A stretch of 64,000 nucleotides of DNA, taken from Eukaryota sp. TZLM1-RC (Eukaryota; Metamonada: BaSk clade). The position numbers were made by a program, and so were the translations under genes. Under the pieces are notes generated by a model that saw only the letters and a program-made list of their open reading frames with translations, was not told where the DNA came from and did not search any database. Location: NCBI GenBank assembly GCA_040285825.1, contig JAUPSS010000001.1, positions 2,356,001 through 2,420,000 on the forward strand, read 5' to 3'. This document shows, in pieces, positions 29,105 to 39,134 of this stretch; position 1 is the first letter of the stretch; the number at the start of each line of letters is the position of its first letter.

Positions 29105-29385
29105 TGCTTTGAGGGGAGAGGGAGCCGGGTCCGTTCTCGTAACCTCATCTGTTTCTTTTTCCTGAGGGGAGAGGGAGCCGGGTCCGTTCTCGTTACCTCT
29201 TCTGTTGTTGAAGATGGAGGGACCTCGTCCACTCTTTCATCTTCTTCTACTTTAAGGGAGGGGGAGGTGGGATCCGGGTCCGTTGCCTCGTTACCCTCTA
29301 TATCATGTATGTGTGACGCTGGTACCTGCTGCATGTTAAGTGGGGGATTAGAGTCAGAGATATCTGGTTGGGAGATGTCTGACAT
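29101..29385 (-). pseudogene. Element C Gag N-terminus
   Basis: Gag starts at ATG 29385 (M-S-D-I-S-Q-P-D), 77 bases inside the 5' LTR boundary. The frame is lost near 29160 where a run has five A instead of the six in element B. The region carries tandem repeats with the core T-R-T-D-P-A-P-S-P-L. Confidence 0.85.
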
Positions 29386-29462
29386 GCTGTAAAGTGCCTG
29401 GGGATGTTTACTAATGCTGAAGTTATGGTATACCTTTTGACTTTAAAATGGCCAATAATTAT

Positions 29463-29554
29463 TGTTGCCTAAAGTCTATTGTAGTAAAGAAAAGTCAATG
29501 AGGAAAAGTTGATTTATTTTTTAATCATATTATATAAGCCTTAGGGCGCCAACA
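29463..29554 (-). repeat. 5' LTR of element C (92 bp)
   Basis: This matches 13973-14064 with two differences. Unlike families A and D, the Gag start lies outside this LTR. The target copy CAGT is at 29555-29558. Confidence 0.92.
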
Positions 29555-29558
29555 CAGT

Positions 29559-30775
29559 GCCCGATTTTCATATTCTATTCCTAATTGTAACAGTGTTTTT
29601 GTTAATATTTCGGGAATTGCTTTTCTACTCAAATCAATTTGATTGTGCCAGAAATTCAAGTTCAGCTCTTTTCCTGGTCTTTCCTTTATTGAACTTGTGA
29701 AGCCTTCAAGAAATTTGAAATCAAATATTCCAATGTTACCAAATAGAGAAACAACAAATGGAACAAGCTGGTACTTTACATGCTCAAAACTTATAAGCTG
29801 ATATAAGGGCTCCTCGTACCTTTTGAATTTGCTCTATTCAGCAAGCAAAGTGGAGTTTCATCCTTTTTGCAAAATCAATTACTGATTCTTTACAAACATC
29901 AACAATGACAACATCAACAATTGTCATCACACCATCAGAGCCAGGAGTAATAAAATCAGCACGACGTTTCCTGAAAGTATGATCATCTTCATTTTCAGGT
30001 GACAATTTACGCACAAGTGGTCCAACAAAAGCTTCAATATGGTGGCTTTTGCACACGGCAAACAGTTGGTCTCTCATTGCATCATGAACAACTGAGCGAA
30101 ATGTAATACTAAATTTGCAATTAAATGAATGATTCAAATTAATAAGCTGACCACGGTGACAAATCAAATCACTTGGCACACTGCATGGCCACAGAAAACA
30201 CCTCATCTTCAGAGCAGTTGTCCATTGATGGCCATTCAATAATAAACCTAAAACACTTGGGAAATCTTGGAAACTGGGAATGAGACAGCTTGAGCTACTT
30301 TCCTTAAGATCAATTAAAAAGTTCGCAAAAATTGGATTCTTTTCTTTAGCCAAGCTAAGACGAACAGTAAAATCATAGTGTTCAAAAACTTTTAAGATTT
30401 CCAAATTTTTGGGTGGAATTTCTTGAATATCGGCAGGAAAGCATTTGAACCAGATTTGAGGAGAGAGGCGTTCAATTTAATTTTGCAAAGACACCAAATA
30501 ATCACTAACACAATGTTCCATTAAATGTTGGTTTTCAGGAAAACGTTTCAAAAATTCACAAATGAAAATTTTGCTTTTACCAATAAATGTAGATTTACAC
30601 AAAAATTTAGATTTGTGAAAATCTAGGTCTCCCAATTCTGTGCTACAAAACAATGACTGTGTAAATAAGAAGAATCAATGTCAAGCAAAGTAACCAAAAA
30701 TTTTGTTCTTAATTCATTAAAAATTCTGCAAAATTCGAGAGATATAGACGGCAAGGTTGATCGACAAATTATCTT
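29559..30775 (-). mobile_element. LINE-beta copy 2, main part, 5'-truncated
   Basis: On the minus strand this gives the thumb region (S-I-S-L-E-F-C-R-I-F-N-E, near 30720), the zinc knuckle and the endonuclease core of LINE-beta. It then continues across element C to 13972. Similarity to the copy at 742-3349 stops near 30775, so the copy is 5'-truncated. Confidence 0.82.
29838..30404 (-). pseudogene. LINE-beta ORF C-terminal part
   Basis: This 188-codon open stretch matches 2640-3190. It has a Cys/His cluster, V-V-H-D-A-M-R-D, and the K-R-R-A-D-F ... I-V-D-V endonuclease core. It is framed by frameshifts and is not functional. Confidence 0.7.
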
Positions 30776-31133
30776 GTTTTCCATGGTGGGTTTAGTATTC
30801 AGCTAAAAGGTATTTGATTGATATTTTCCTTGTATATGTAGAAAATTTCAAATCATAAATTGGACTTTATAGTGTTTTGCTTCAGCCAAAATTAGCAATT
30901 CATTTTAGTTAAACTAATTACTATCATATGTAGGCAATGGTTTGGATTTAAACTGGCAGTGATAAAGCACATGTTATTGGTAAAAGATAGGCCAGTCCAC
31001 CCACAGAGAGCCAAGATTGGTCAAAACTCAGCACTGATCCGACGAGATGGTATTTAGAAATCTTACTTCCAAAAAATCCCCTACATCTATAAAAAGGACA
31101 CTTATTCCATTGTTATAGACATTATCTGTAAAA
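30776..31133. other. Upstream region of the beta-adaptin gene
   Basis: This is unique AT-rich sequence. A TATA-like TATAAAAAG is at 31088-31096, 38 bases before the start codon. GGACACTTAT (31096-31105) and TAGACATTATCTGT (31116-31129) are both repeated upstream of the CH-domain gene at 55550. No other gene is seen. Confidence 0.55.
31116..31129 (+). promoter_or_regulatory. Shared start-proximal motif TAGACATTATCTGT
   Basis: This lies 5 bases upstream of the beta-adaptin ATG. A 13-of-14 match lies 5 bases upstream of the CH-domain gene start (55555-55568, minus). Both are preceded by GGACACTTAT. It may be an initiator or transcription start element. Confidence 0.45.
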
Positions 31134-33920
31134 ATGACAGAAACTTACAACGAGCTTCCCAGGAAAGGTGAGATTGAGGAGCTCCGTGAAGGTCTCGTCT
31201 CTACTGATGCTAACAAGAAACGTGACACTATACATAAGGTCATCTCTGCTATGACCAATGGTAAACATGATGTATCCTCTCTCTTCATGGAAATGCTCCA
31301 CTCCATTTCCTCAAATGACCTCGAGATTAAGAAACTTGTATACCTCTTCCTCACCAACTATGCACAAGCCAAACAAGACCTAGCCCTTCTTGCTGTCAAT
31401 GCTTTTGTCCAAGACGCTTCCCACTCAAATCCACTAATCCGAGCCCTTTCTATTCGAACAATGGGCTCAATCCGTATTGATACTCTCTCTGAGTACCTCT
31501 GTGAACCCCTTCGTGCCTGTCTCGACGACTCTGATCCTTACGTTCGCAAAACTGCTGCTCTCACCATTGCCAAAGTTTATGATGTTTCCCCTGAACTCAT
31601 TGAAGATCAAGGGTTCCTAGACCGACTTTGTGAGCTCCTTGTAGATGAAAACCATGTAGTTATTGCCAATGCTGCCACTGCTCTCTCTGAAATCTCCACT
31701 ATCCACCCCAACCCTTCTGCAATCTTTTCTCTCACTTCTAGCTTAGTTTCCTCCCTCATCACAGCCTTGGATTCATGTACTGAATGGGGTCAGATCAGTT
31801 TGATTGATGTATTGGTTGATTATGCTCCTGAGAATGGTAATGAAGCTTCAATGTTGATTGAAAGGCTGTTGCCACGCCTTCAGCATCGTAATTCTGCATT
31901 GGTCCTCGGTGCGGTCAAGCTAATACTAAGATGGTCAAATTATTTAGAAGCTTCAGAATTATCAATTATTGAAAAGAAATTAACGCCTCCATTGGTTTCC
32001 TTAATGTCTGGAACGGCTGAAATTCAGTTGGTTGTATTAAAAAGTTTACAATTAATTGTTGGGAAAAAACCACATTTACTACGACCCCATTATAAAGTGT
32101 TTTTCTGTAAGTATAATGATCCCATTTATGTCAAATTGGAGAAAATTGAATTATTAATTTTATTATCATGTGATGAGAATATTTCAGCCATCCTAAGCGA
32201 GCTTTGTGATTATGCAAATGAAGTTGACGTTGATTTTGTCAGAAAAGCTGTCCGATCGATCGGATTGATTGCTATCAAATTACCAAATTCAGCGGCTTTT
32301 TGTGTAGAATCTCTATTAGACTTGATTAAATCAAAATCCTCTCATGTAGTCCAGGAAGTGGTGGTAGTTGTCCGAGATATCTTCAGGAAATATCCAAATA
32401 CTTTTGAGGGATGTATTGGAGAATTATGCAGTCATTTGACTTCTCTTGACGAACCTGCCGCTAAGTCTGCCATGGTTTGGATCATTGGGGAATATGGTAA
32501 CCGCATAGCCAATGTCGAGGATCTTATGGAAATCTTTATTGATGGTTTTGCTGATGAAACAACTGAGGTACAACTATCAATTCTCACGGCAACCGTCAAG
32601 TGCTACCTGAAAAAACCCAAACAAATCAAACCCTTTCTATCACGAGTTTTTACCTTTGCGACCACCATTACTGACAACCCCGACCTCAGAGACCGAGCTT
32701 TTGTCTACTGGAGGTTGTTGTCACTAAGTCCAGAGCTTGCCAAAAAGGCCGTGTTGGGAGAGAGACCTGTTGTGGAGACTGGAATTTTGCAACTAGAAGG
32801 AGGGCTTCATGAGATTTTGCTCAACCAAATAGGGTCATTAGCAGCGGTGTTACATAAGGATCCTATGCTAGTAGCTCGAAAAACAAGAAAATTGAGCGAT
32901 CAAAATGATGATGATGATGTCATAGGGGTAACTGGTGACGTGATTCAATCAAAAGAAGAGATCAATCATTCTGGGGACGATATTTTGGACTTGTTGAGCT
33001 TGGATGACAAGCCAGAAGTTAAAAAGGAAAGTGGCCAATCAGAACAACAATCAATCAATTCTGATTTGATTAGTGAGCTTCAGGACAGTCAGGAAGAATC
33101 CACTCAGTCAGTCAATAAGATTCCTGAAGATTATGACCTATTTTTGGACCATTCGAAGTGCGGTGGTGTTGAATTATACGGAAAATTCGAACAATTTGAA
33201 TCCAAATCTATTGTTTTAAAATTGTTGGCCATATCCAAAATTGATATTCCAATCAGCAACCTTGCAATTCAATTCAACGTGAACTGTCTTGGTCTCGCTG
33301 TCGATTCTTCCTTCTCTGCTACAGTTGCGCCACGTGAGGAAGTGTTTCTTGATGTCCCAATTGGCGTTAACCCCCAAAGAAAGAAAATATTAGAGGGGAT
33401 CAAGAATTTTGTCATTCAGGCTGCAATAAAACATTCCAAAGGTGGACCGTTCTTCTTTGCCATTCCTATTAATCTAACCTCATTTTTGATTAAATCAAAG
33501 TCAATGATCAGCAAAGCTCAATTCATTGCGGCATGGTCTGCAGTTTCGGATGATAAAGCTATTCGAGGTGGTATCAGTTTGAATGGAAGCTATAGTGAAG
33601 AGAACATTGTCAAGGTGAAGTCTTTTATTAATGAGCTGAATATGAATATTATTTTTTCCCAATCTGTTTCAAATGGTGATTTAATTCACTGTGCAGGTGT
33701 TACTATTGATGGATCAGCAATGGTCATTGATTTTTTGATTAAACATGGTGATTTTTCGATGGATGTTGCCATTAAAACACCAGCTAATCATTTATGTGGA
33801 ATTTTGTTGAAAAATTTCGAAATTGAGTTTGCTAAATTGAAATTTGAAGATGTTGAGGGAGATTTTTTTGCCAGGTCGAAGGAAAATAGTTCAACATTTG
33901 ATGATCTACTGCAGTTTTAA
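31134..33920 (+). CDS. AP1B1: Beta-adaptin, large subunit of AP-1/AP-2 clathrin adaptor
   Basis: This 928-residue protein is the beta subunit of a clathrin adaptor complex acting at the trans-Golgi/endosome or plasma membrane. Residues 1-580 form the Adaptin N HEAT-repeat trunk, starting with the family pattern K-G-E-I-E-E-L-R-E and L-V-Y-L-F-L-T-N-Y-A. An acidic hinge (about 585-690) contains the clathrin box L-L-S-L-D at 620-624. The rest is the C-terminal ear, with a beta-sandwich followed by a platform. Length and layout are normal. AP-1 and AP-2 beta cannot be told apart here, and many protists share one. The gene is intact and intronless. The first 220 codons are rich in C-ending codons, the remainder is AT-rich. 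Confidence 0.93.
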   Translation: MTETYNELPRKGEIEELREGLVSTDANKKRDTIHKVISAMTNGKHDVSSLFMEMLHSISSNDLEIKKLVYLFLTNYAQAKQDLALLAVNAFVQDASHSNPLIRALSIRTMGSIRIDTLSEYLCEPLRACLDDSDPYVRKTAALTIAKVYDVSPELIEDQGFLDRLCELLVDENHVVIANAATALSEISTIHPNPSAIFSLTSSLVSSLITALDSCTEWGQISLIDVLVDYAPENGNEASMLIERLLPRLQHRNSALVLGAVKLILRWSNYLEASELSIIEKKLTPPLVSLMSGTAEIQLVVLKSLQLIVGKKPHLLRPHYKVFFCKYNDPIYVKLEKIELLILLSCDENISAILSELCDYANEVDVDFVRKAVRSIGLIAIKLPNSAAFCVESLLDLIKSKSSHVVQEVVVVVRDIFRKYPNTFEGCIGELCSHLTSLDEPAAKSAMVWIIGEYGNRIANVEDLMEIFIDGFADETTEVQLSILTATVKCYLKKPKQIKPFLSRVFTFATTITDNPDLRDRAFVYWRLLSLSPELAKKAVLGERPVVETGILQLEGGLHEILLNQIGSLAAVLHKDPMLVARKTRKLSDQNDDDDVIGVTGDVIQSKEEINHSGDDILDLLSLDDKPEVKKESGQSEQQSINSDLISELQDSQEESTQSVNKIPEDYDLFLDHSKCGGVELYGKFEQFESKSIVLKLLAISKIDIPISNLAIQFNVNCLGLAVDSSFSATVAPREEVFLDVPIGVNPQRKKILEGIKNFVIQAAIKHSKGGPFFFAIPINLTSFLIKSKSMISKAQFIAAWSAVSDDKAIRGGISLNGSYSEENIVKVKSFINELNMNIIFSQSVSNGDLIHCAGVTIDGSAMVIDFLIKHGDFSMDVAIKTPANHLCGILLKNFEIEFAKLKFEDVEGDFFARSKENSSTFDDLLQF

Positions 33921-33931
33921 ATCTTGTAATT

Positions 33932-33937
33932 AATAAA
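33932..33937 (+). terminator. Polyadenylation signal of the beta-adaptin gene
   Basis: An AATAAA begins 12 bases after the stop codon. Confidence 0.5.
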
Positions 33938-34631
33938 ATACCTTTTCCGACTCTGAATTGTCAAAACTTTTTTATATAGATAATGTCTGTTTGCAACAAC
34001 TTATAAATGTAGAGCTTATCTAACACTGATTAATCAACGGTAAATTCAGTTTCTTCAATTATGAAAGAGTTTCTGCTTTTGTTAGCTATATTTGACCAAA
34101 TACTATTAATCATTTGATCTTGGTCAATTGAAGGACAGAGTAAGTTGACATGCTTCTACAAAACGGTCTTCACGACACTTGATAATCACATATCATCAAG
34201 GAATTTTTAACCATGTTCATTTATGAAGGTTTTTCCATCTAATCCCTCCACAAGGAAGCTTTCATTAAACAGAAAGGCGGGAACCAAGCCAAAGAAACAA
34301 TTATTAATTAATTATTCATAAAAAATCAAAAAAAAATGATTATTTTGCTTGAAGTTCATTCAATTGCTATGTCTAATCGATTTGGACCTGTCTTGTAACA
34401 CAGTCTAAACTAAATGGACTAAGTCTACCTGAGAAGACTTGTCGAAGCTTTGATTAATTGAACCTAAACAAATGTCAAAGAAACAGAAGTTGTTTTAATA
34501 TCTTCTTGACAAACATCACCCAAAGTTATATATTTTTTCTAGCACCATCATCATGACGTCATCATGATGCAATTGTGATCCACATGAATGATTCAACAAA
34601 TAAACCTTGTCAATTATGCAAAAAAACTAAA
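33938..34631. other. Convergent intergenic region
   Basis: This separates the 3' ends of beta-adaptin and TRMT2. It holds an ATGACGTCAT palindrome near 34553 within a CATCATGACGTCATC context, and on the minus strand AGACATTATCT (33978-33988), the core of the motif upstream of beta-adaptin. No gene or RNA was recognised. Confidence 0.5.
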
Positions 34632-34637
34632 TTTATT
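34632..34637 (-). terminator. Polyadenylation signal of the TRMT2 gene
   Basis: AATAAA on the minus strand, about 24 bases after the stop codon. Confidence 0.5.
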
Positions 34638-34660
34638 AATAAATATTACTAAAACAATCT

Positions 34661-36208
34661 CTACTTGTTTTTTCTTTTCATCATAACCTCTAATTGAGAC
34701 CTCTTCCTTTTTCTACAAACAACATCTTCACCCAGTCCTGGATCAGGTGTCATGGCCTCTTCCAACGAAATTCTTTCAAACAGAATTAAACACTCACAAT
34801 GAGGAGTTCCAGGAAACAGATCCACAATGCAAGCCTTCGTTGGCTTAAATGGAATTCCTGGAATGTAATGGGAAGCCCTCCTACAGATGGCAGGTAGACA
34901 ATCAGCCAAAGACGTCACTTTGCAGGCAATGTAGACAAACTTTGTCAATTCTTTGGTCTTTCTCAGAGCCAATGAAGCATTCTTATGCAGCCCGCCTCTG
35001 GGAGGATCGACAATGGCGGAAATATTTGAAATATTGGGATTTGAGGCAAGAAAATTGGAAACTATTGGACCTAAAACATTTTCGGCGGGTCCCGAGTGGA
35101 ATTGCGCCTTTGAAATACCATTATCTTTGGCATTTTTGTTGGCATTCTCAACCGCAGTCTCGCAAATATCTACCCCTATCACGTGAGTGTTTCTATTTTT
35201 AGCAACAGTCAGTCCAATTGTACCTGTACCACAGCAAACGTCCAAAAATAGGTCAGATTCTGTTGAACTCTCTTGAAAACACCAATCAATTGCCTGTTTG
35301 TATAACAATTCGGCAGCAGCTTTATTTACTTGGAAGAATGCATCTATTCCAATGTCAAAATTTAATCCACATATTGATGAAACAATATGATCTCTTCCAT
35401 AAATGACCTCAAAATTTGAAAGATTATCAGCCGAAGGAACCGAAACTCCTTCAAAATTCAAGTACAAAACCCCCTCTACAGTAAAATCTACAGTGAGTGG
35501 CTTCGACTCTACAGTTGTGACAAGTTCAAAATTTGGGGAATTTGTCGTAATGAGCTTTACTAAATCATGCTTTAATTTCGCAACTTGTCCACACAATTGA
35601 CCATCAATTTTATAATCTTTTTCAGAAACCACAAACATTATTAGTAGCTTTCCAGTGTCACTAATTCTACATGTAATTGTCCTAAAGTAACCGAATTTTT
35701 TAGCCTGATCCCATGGCTTGAATAGTTCAAAAATTTGGGGTAAGTTAATGTACCAATGAACCAGCTTGGCAATCTGCTTAAATTCATTAGGAATCAACAT
35801 TGAATTGTAATCAAAAAATCTACGATGTTTAAAAGGACCACCTTGGAAACCAACAAAAGCTTCCCCTTCCTGTAATCCGAAAGAGAATTCACACTTGTTC
35901 CTGTAGGCTTCCCTTGGTTCAGGAGCTTCCACAACATGGGAGATCTCACAGATAGGAGTATTGGGAGTAAGTTGCCGGGTCCAAGGAGGCATGGCTTTGG
36001 AGGAGATACGAAGTTTGTTGGAGCAATCAGTAAGAGCTTGAGTGACCATAAAACGTTTGATAGTTAGCTGATCATCATATGAGAGGTGATGTAGAGGGGC
36101 GGTAACGTCATTGGCTGTCTGTTCTTTTAGTGGTTTTGAAGATCGAAAATCATGAGTGAGATTGTGGTGTTGGCATATATCATAAACTTGAGATAGAAGG
36201 TCGTCCAT
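34661..36208 (-). CDS. TRMT2A: tRNA (uracil-5-)-methyltransferase, TRMT2A/Trm2 type
   Basis: This 515-residue S-adenosylmethionine-dependent enzyme is expected to make m5U54 in the tRNA T-loop. The central region has the pattern Y-R-N-K-C-E-F-S-F followed by G-F-Q-G-G. The Rossmann core has motif I D-V-C-C-G-T-G-T-I-G near residue 325, V-D-P-P-R-G-G-L-H near 405, the candidate nucleophile Cys in Y-I-A-C-K-V near 430, and D-L-F-P-G-T-P-H-C-E near 470 with the general-base Glu. The Cys is followed by K-V where bacterial TrmA has N-P. The tail is Lys/Arg rich. I chose ATG 36208; the longer frame to 36223 has no ATG. The gene is intact and intronless and converges on beta-adaptin. Confidence 0.92.
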   Translation of the reverse strand: MDDLLSQVYDICQHHNLTHDFRSSKPLKEQTANDVTAPLHHLSYDDQLTIKRFMVTQALTDCSNKLRISSKAMPPWTRQLTPNTPICEISHVVEAPEPREAYRNKCEFSFGLQEGEAFVGFQGGPFKHRRFFDYNSMLIPNEFKQIAKLVHWYINLPQIFELFKPWDQAKKFGYFRTITCRISDTGKLLIMFVVSEKDYKIDGQLCGQVAKLKHDLVKLITTNSPNFELVTTVESKPLTVDFTVEGVLYLNFEGVSVPSADNLSNFEVIYGRDHIVSSICGLNFDIGIDAFFQVNKAAAELLYKQAIDWCFQESSTESDLFLDVCCGTGTIGLTVAKNRNTHVIGVDICETAVENANKNAKDNGISKAQFHSGPAENVLGPIVSNFLASNPNISNISAIVDPPRGGLHKNASLALRKTKELTKFVYIACKVTSLADCLPAICRRASHYIPGIPFKPTKACIVDLFPGTPHCECLILFERISLEEAMTPDPGLGEDVVCRKRKRSQLEVMMKRKNK

Positions 36209-37142
36209 GTAGAAAAACTGCAAAATTCCTTAAGTAAAGATGGAGAATTGATGTTTTGAAAGAGAAAAGGATTTCATTTGTTTCAACTATTCTTGTTAAT
36301 CACAATCACAGTGTGAGCACACTTTGCTTAATTTACTGATATTTTTCAACAAGAAGACTAAATTATAAATTGTTTGATATAGAAAAATCTTGTATTAGAC
36401 ATTATCTTATGTTCTTATCGTAGACAGTAGACAATTATTATTGTCAGTTCATTCATTAATAAATATATACTAGTAATATTGTTTACCAAATTTGACAAAT
36501 TTAACACTACAAGTGAGATCACATTTGGTCAGGCGTTGTGATCAACAAGTATGGTTTGAACCTTCATCAAAATTGCCTTTTATAGGTGATTGGTTCTGTT
36601 TCGACTACACCCTTGATGCATCACTTACCACTTACAATGTAACGAAATATCAATTGCAAAAATATCAGAACAGAATTTATAAATAGAAGTGCTGCTAACG
36701 AGTTTGTAGCATAACAAATGACGGATTGATTTGAAAATGAAACCAAGTAGTCACACAACATAATGTTCAGAGTGATGAACTAGTTCAAGATTTGACTTTC
36801 AACACCAGTAAATCCTAGTAAATTCTTGGGTTCAAAAGTGACTAGGAATAGATGAGTGATTTTGCTATGAAATTAATGAACCTTTTAGCAAAATAAGCTG
36901 ATTTTGTGTGATTAAAATTATTTAGAATACTAAGCTTTGTATTTAAATAGTCATGACAAATCTAACCACTTCTTCATGAGCCAAAACAAATAAAATAAAA
37001 AAATAAAATAAAAATAATAAAAAAATAAATCAAGAATGAATCAGCAAAAAAAATAACAAAATTAATCAAGAATTTATGACAGAGAAAATACAAATACAAA
37101 TCAAAAATATAATATACAGAGGATAAAAAATAACTAAATCAA
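36209..37142. other. Intergenic, AT-rich
   Basis: No gene was recognised. TAGACATTATCT occurs on the plus strand at 36396-36407. An A/T simple-sequence stretch (repeats of AAAAT and similar) lies at about 36980-37040. Confidence 0.5.
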
Positions 37143-37934
37143 TCAGTAATTAACAGCATTTCTGCTCTTTTGAGGATGTAAAGCAATTGCGATGCTACAG
37201 TCATTACCAGGTATTAAGTTGACTAGACCTAATTGTTCAGGGCTTCTACTTAATTGTTCGATTCTTTTACTACTTTTTGGTCTACAACAAGGTCGAATTC
37301 TCTTATTCAAAACACATTCCCGAACATTAGGCGCATTGTTGATTTCTGGAGCTGAATCAAACTTTAAAGGTGTTTCTCTTAGTGAGAAATGCTGCTGCTT
37401 ACCAAATTCTTTCCTTTTCTGAGTCAATACCTTACTTTCGTAGTAGTGATCAGGTTTAAATGTTGCACTGGGAGAAGGTCCGTAGAGATGACCAGCTGCT
37501 GTGAACTCAGAACTTGGGGCAATAGGAGCTGACCAGAGACGTCCTGAAGAATCCATAGAAGTAGCAGTACCAATACATCGTTCTTTAGGGGCGACTCGGT
37601 AGTGTGTAGAGGTGAGAGGATTTGAAGCGGAAGCAGGAGCAGTCTTGGGGCGGAGATAAGGAGCAAGAGGACCAGAGTAAGAAGGCGAAGATGGCTTCGG
37701 AGCAGTGCCCCGAGTGAAATGGAATAAGGTCTCTGATAGGCCGTCTGATGTCAGGGATCGGTTGAAGTACTGATGAGCAGGTGTAGTTGAGGGTCGTGAA
37801 GCTTGTACTGTGGATGGTGTTGATGTGGTAGACAAACTTCGTCTATTTTTACGAATCGAAGAAAGACGTGTTTTTAAAAGATCCTTTTCATTGTTTGTTG
37901 ATATGGAAGAGAGCGATGGAGTGTAGTCTGTCAT
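37143..37934 (-). CDS. Hypothetical protein, Ser/Thr/Pro-rich
   Basis: This 263-residue protein begins at a clear ATG. I do not recognise a family. The N-terminal third is rich in Ser, Thr, Pro and Arg (R-R-S-L-S-T-T-S-T-P) and probably disordered. The middle has several Pro/Tyr motifs (S-P-S-Y-S-G-P-L-A-P-Y and L-Y-G-P-S-P-S-A-T-F). The C-terminal part has scattered Cys (R-P-C-C-R-P-K-S). No membrane segment or signal peptide is seen. Codon use is like the other host genes and the frame has no breaks, so I take it as a real gene. It could be a cytoskeletal or ciliary accessory protein, but that is a guess. Confidence 0.65.
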   Translation of the reverse strand: MTDYTPSLSSISTNNEKDLLKTRLSSIRKNRRSLSTTSTPSTVQASRPSTTPAHQYFNRSLTSDGLSETLFHFTRGTAPKPSSPSYSGPLAPYLRPKTAPASASNPLTSTHYRVAPKERCIGTATSMDSSGRLWSAPIAPSSEFTAAGHLYGPSPSATFKPDHYYESKVLTQKRKEFGKQQHFSLRETPLKFDSAPEINNAPNVRECVLNKRIRPCCRPKSSKRIEQLSRSPEQLGLVNLIPGNDCSIAIALHPQKSRNAVNY

Positions 37935-38039
37935 GGTATTACTAGATGAGGTTAATAAATCAAAAGCGAGAATATGATTGATGCTGTCAAATTTGCTATT
38001 TTTTAATGAACCAATGAACCTTTATTTAAATTGTCCAGT

Positions 38040-38355
38040 CAACAGCATGCAAAATTCTATTTGCATCCATTTTTATTTTCTCTTTTTGGTTCACTTGCTC
38101 CCATGGATATATGCTTTTTGGCAGATTTTGAAATGATTGTAAAGAGAAGAACTAACAGAAATTTCAACAGATTGTTTTGGCAAAGTAGAATTTTGTTTTA
38201 TATTTTTAAGGGGATGTTGGAAATGGTTTCTGATACTTTGCTTTCTCTTGGATCTCACTATGAGAGAGTTGCATCTAGTTTTGTTTTGGGAGAGATGCAT
38301 TATTTAGATGTTGATTTATTCGTTTTCTGATAAATAAATATATTTCAAAAGAAAA
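38040..38355 (+). mobile_element. LINE-beta-like 3'-end fragment
   Basis: Translation gives a C-terminal segment parallel to that of LINE-beta: F-S-L-F-G-S-L near the start, F-W-Q-S-R-I-L-F-Y-I-F-K-G in the middle, then a stop at about 38330 and AATAAATA. The sequence is clearly diverged from LINE-beta, so it may be a third related family. Only the 3' end is present. Confidence 0.6.
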
Positions 38356-39134
38356 TTTGAACTAAAACACTTAATAAAATTAAATCAGAACTAATGGGAA
38401 TAAATTCAAACCAAGATTTTCTCTACAAAATCCTGATCTGCTTGCTGTCTAGCTAAAGCGTCTCTTATTCGATTGAAAAACCGAGGTAATCTATTAATAA
38501 TGGCAAATTGAATCTGTGAACGCCATAAAAAAATATCAGATTTTCATTGTTTTTTCTTGTACCATTTTTTGGAAGTCATTCAAAAAAGTTTCTGCTTCAA
38601 CTGATAATCTTCCATTTATCGAAAATGGGAAAGCAATAAAAACCAGCTGTGTACTTCAATCGGCATTAGCCTCTTCAATATCTTTATCATATTTTCTATG
38701 TTTCTCTTTTGGTTTAAAATCAAGAGCAGTCACAAGATTAAGTTTTCTTCTGTGAACCAAAGTATCATTTGCAACATTACATGAAACAAAGTCAACAATA
38801 GCTTCAGAATTATCAATCCAATCACAGTATACATCACCTCTATCATCAGAACCAAAATTATTCAGAGAAAGTGTTTCCTTCAGCAGGGGCTCTTTGATAC
38901 ACGATATTTTTGCAGTTTGTGCCCTATTGAAAACAGTGTCTCTAACAGCATCATGTAATGAAGAACGATAAGTTATCAATTTAGAGCAATTCAGAGCATG
39001 GCGCAAAGTGAGTTGAGGTGAATTCGAACAAATACATTTTTCTTTTGATAATAATTGATTAATGGGGATATTCAAATATAATCTCATTTTTGTTACAAAT
39101 GCTTCATTAGTGGCACACAATCCAAATCTTCGTG
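38356..39134 (-). mobile_element. LINE-alpha copy 2, segment a (left of element B)
   Basis: On the minus strand this is the 3' end of LINE-alpha: the zinc knuckle, the D-D-R-G-D-V ... I-V-D-F-V-S endonuclease core and the 3' untranslated region. The open part is 38656-39120. It is interrupted at CGTG (39131-39134) by element B. Segments b (46308-46476) and c (51530-51778) complete this 5'-truncated copy, about 1.2 kb in total. Confidence 0.85.

Larger units (their letters stand above)
13973..29554 (-). mobile_element. LTR element C (same family as B), host of element D
   Basis: This is a Ty3/gypsy-type element on the minus strand with 92-bp LTRs at 13973-14064 and 29463-29554, which differ at two positions. 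The 4-bp target duplication is CAGT. It lies inside LINE-beta copy 2. It contains element D (14736-22057) in its integrase region and also a 1048-bp tandem duplication of integrase to chromodomain sequence. Without D and the duplication it would be about 7.2 kb, matching element B (7169 bp). Frameshifts break Gag and Pol, so the element as read is not autonomous. Confidence 0.92.

Noticed and set aside
36980-37040. Centromere- or origin-like AT tract
   Set aside because: It is a short A/T simple-sequence stretch in an AT-rich intergenic region with no supporting structure.
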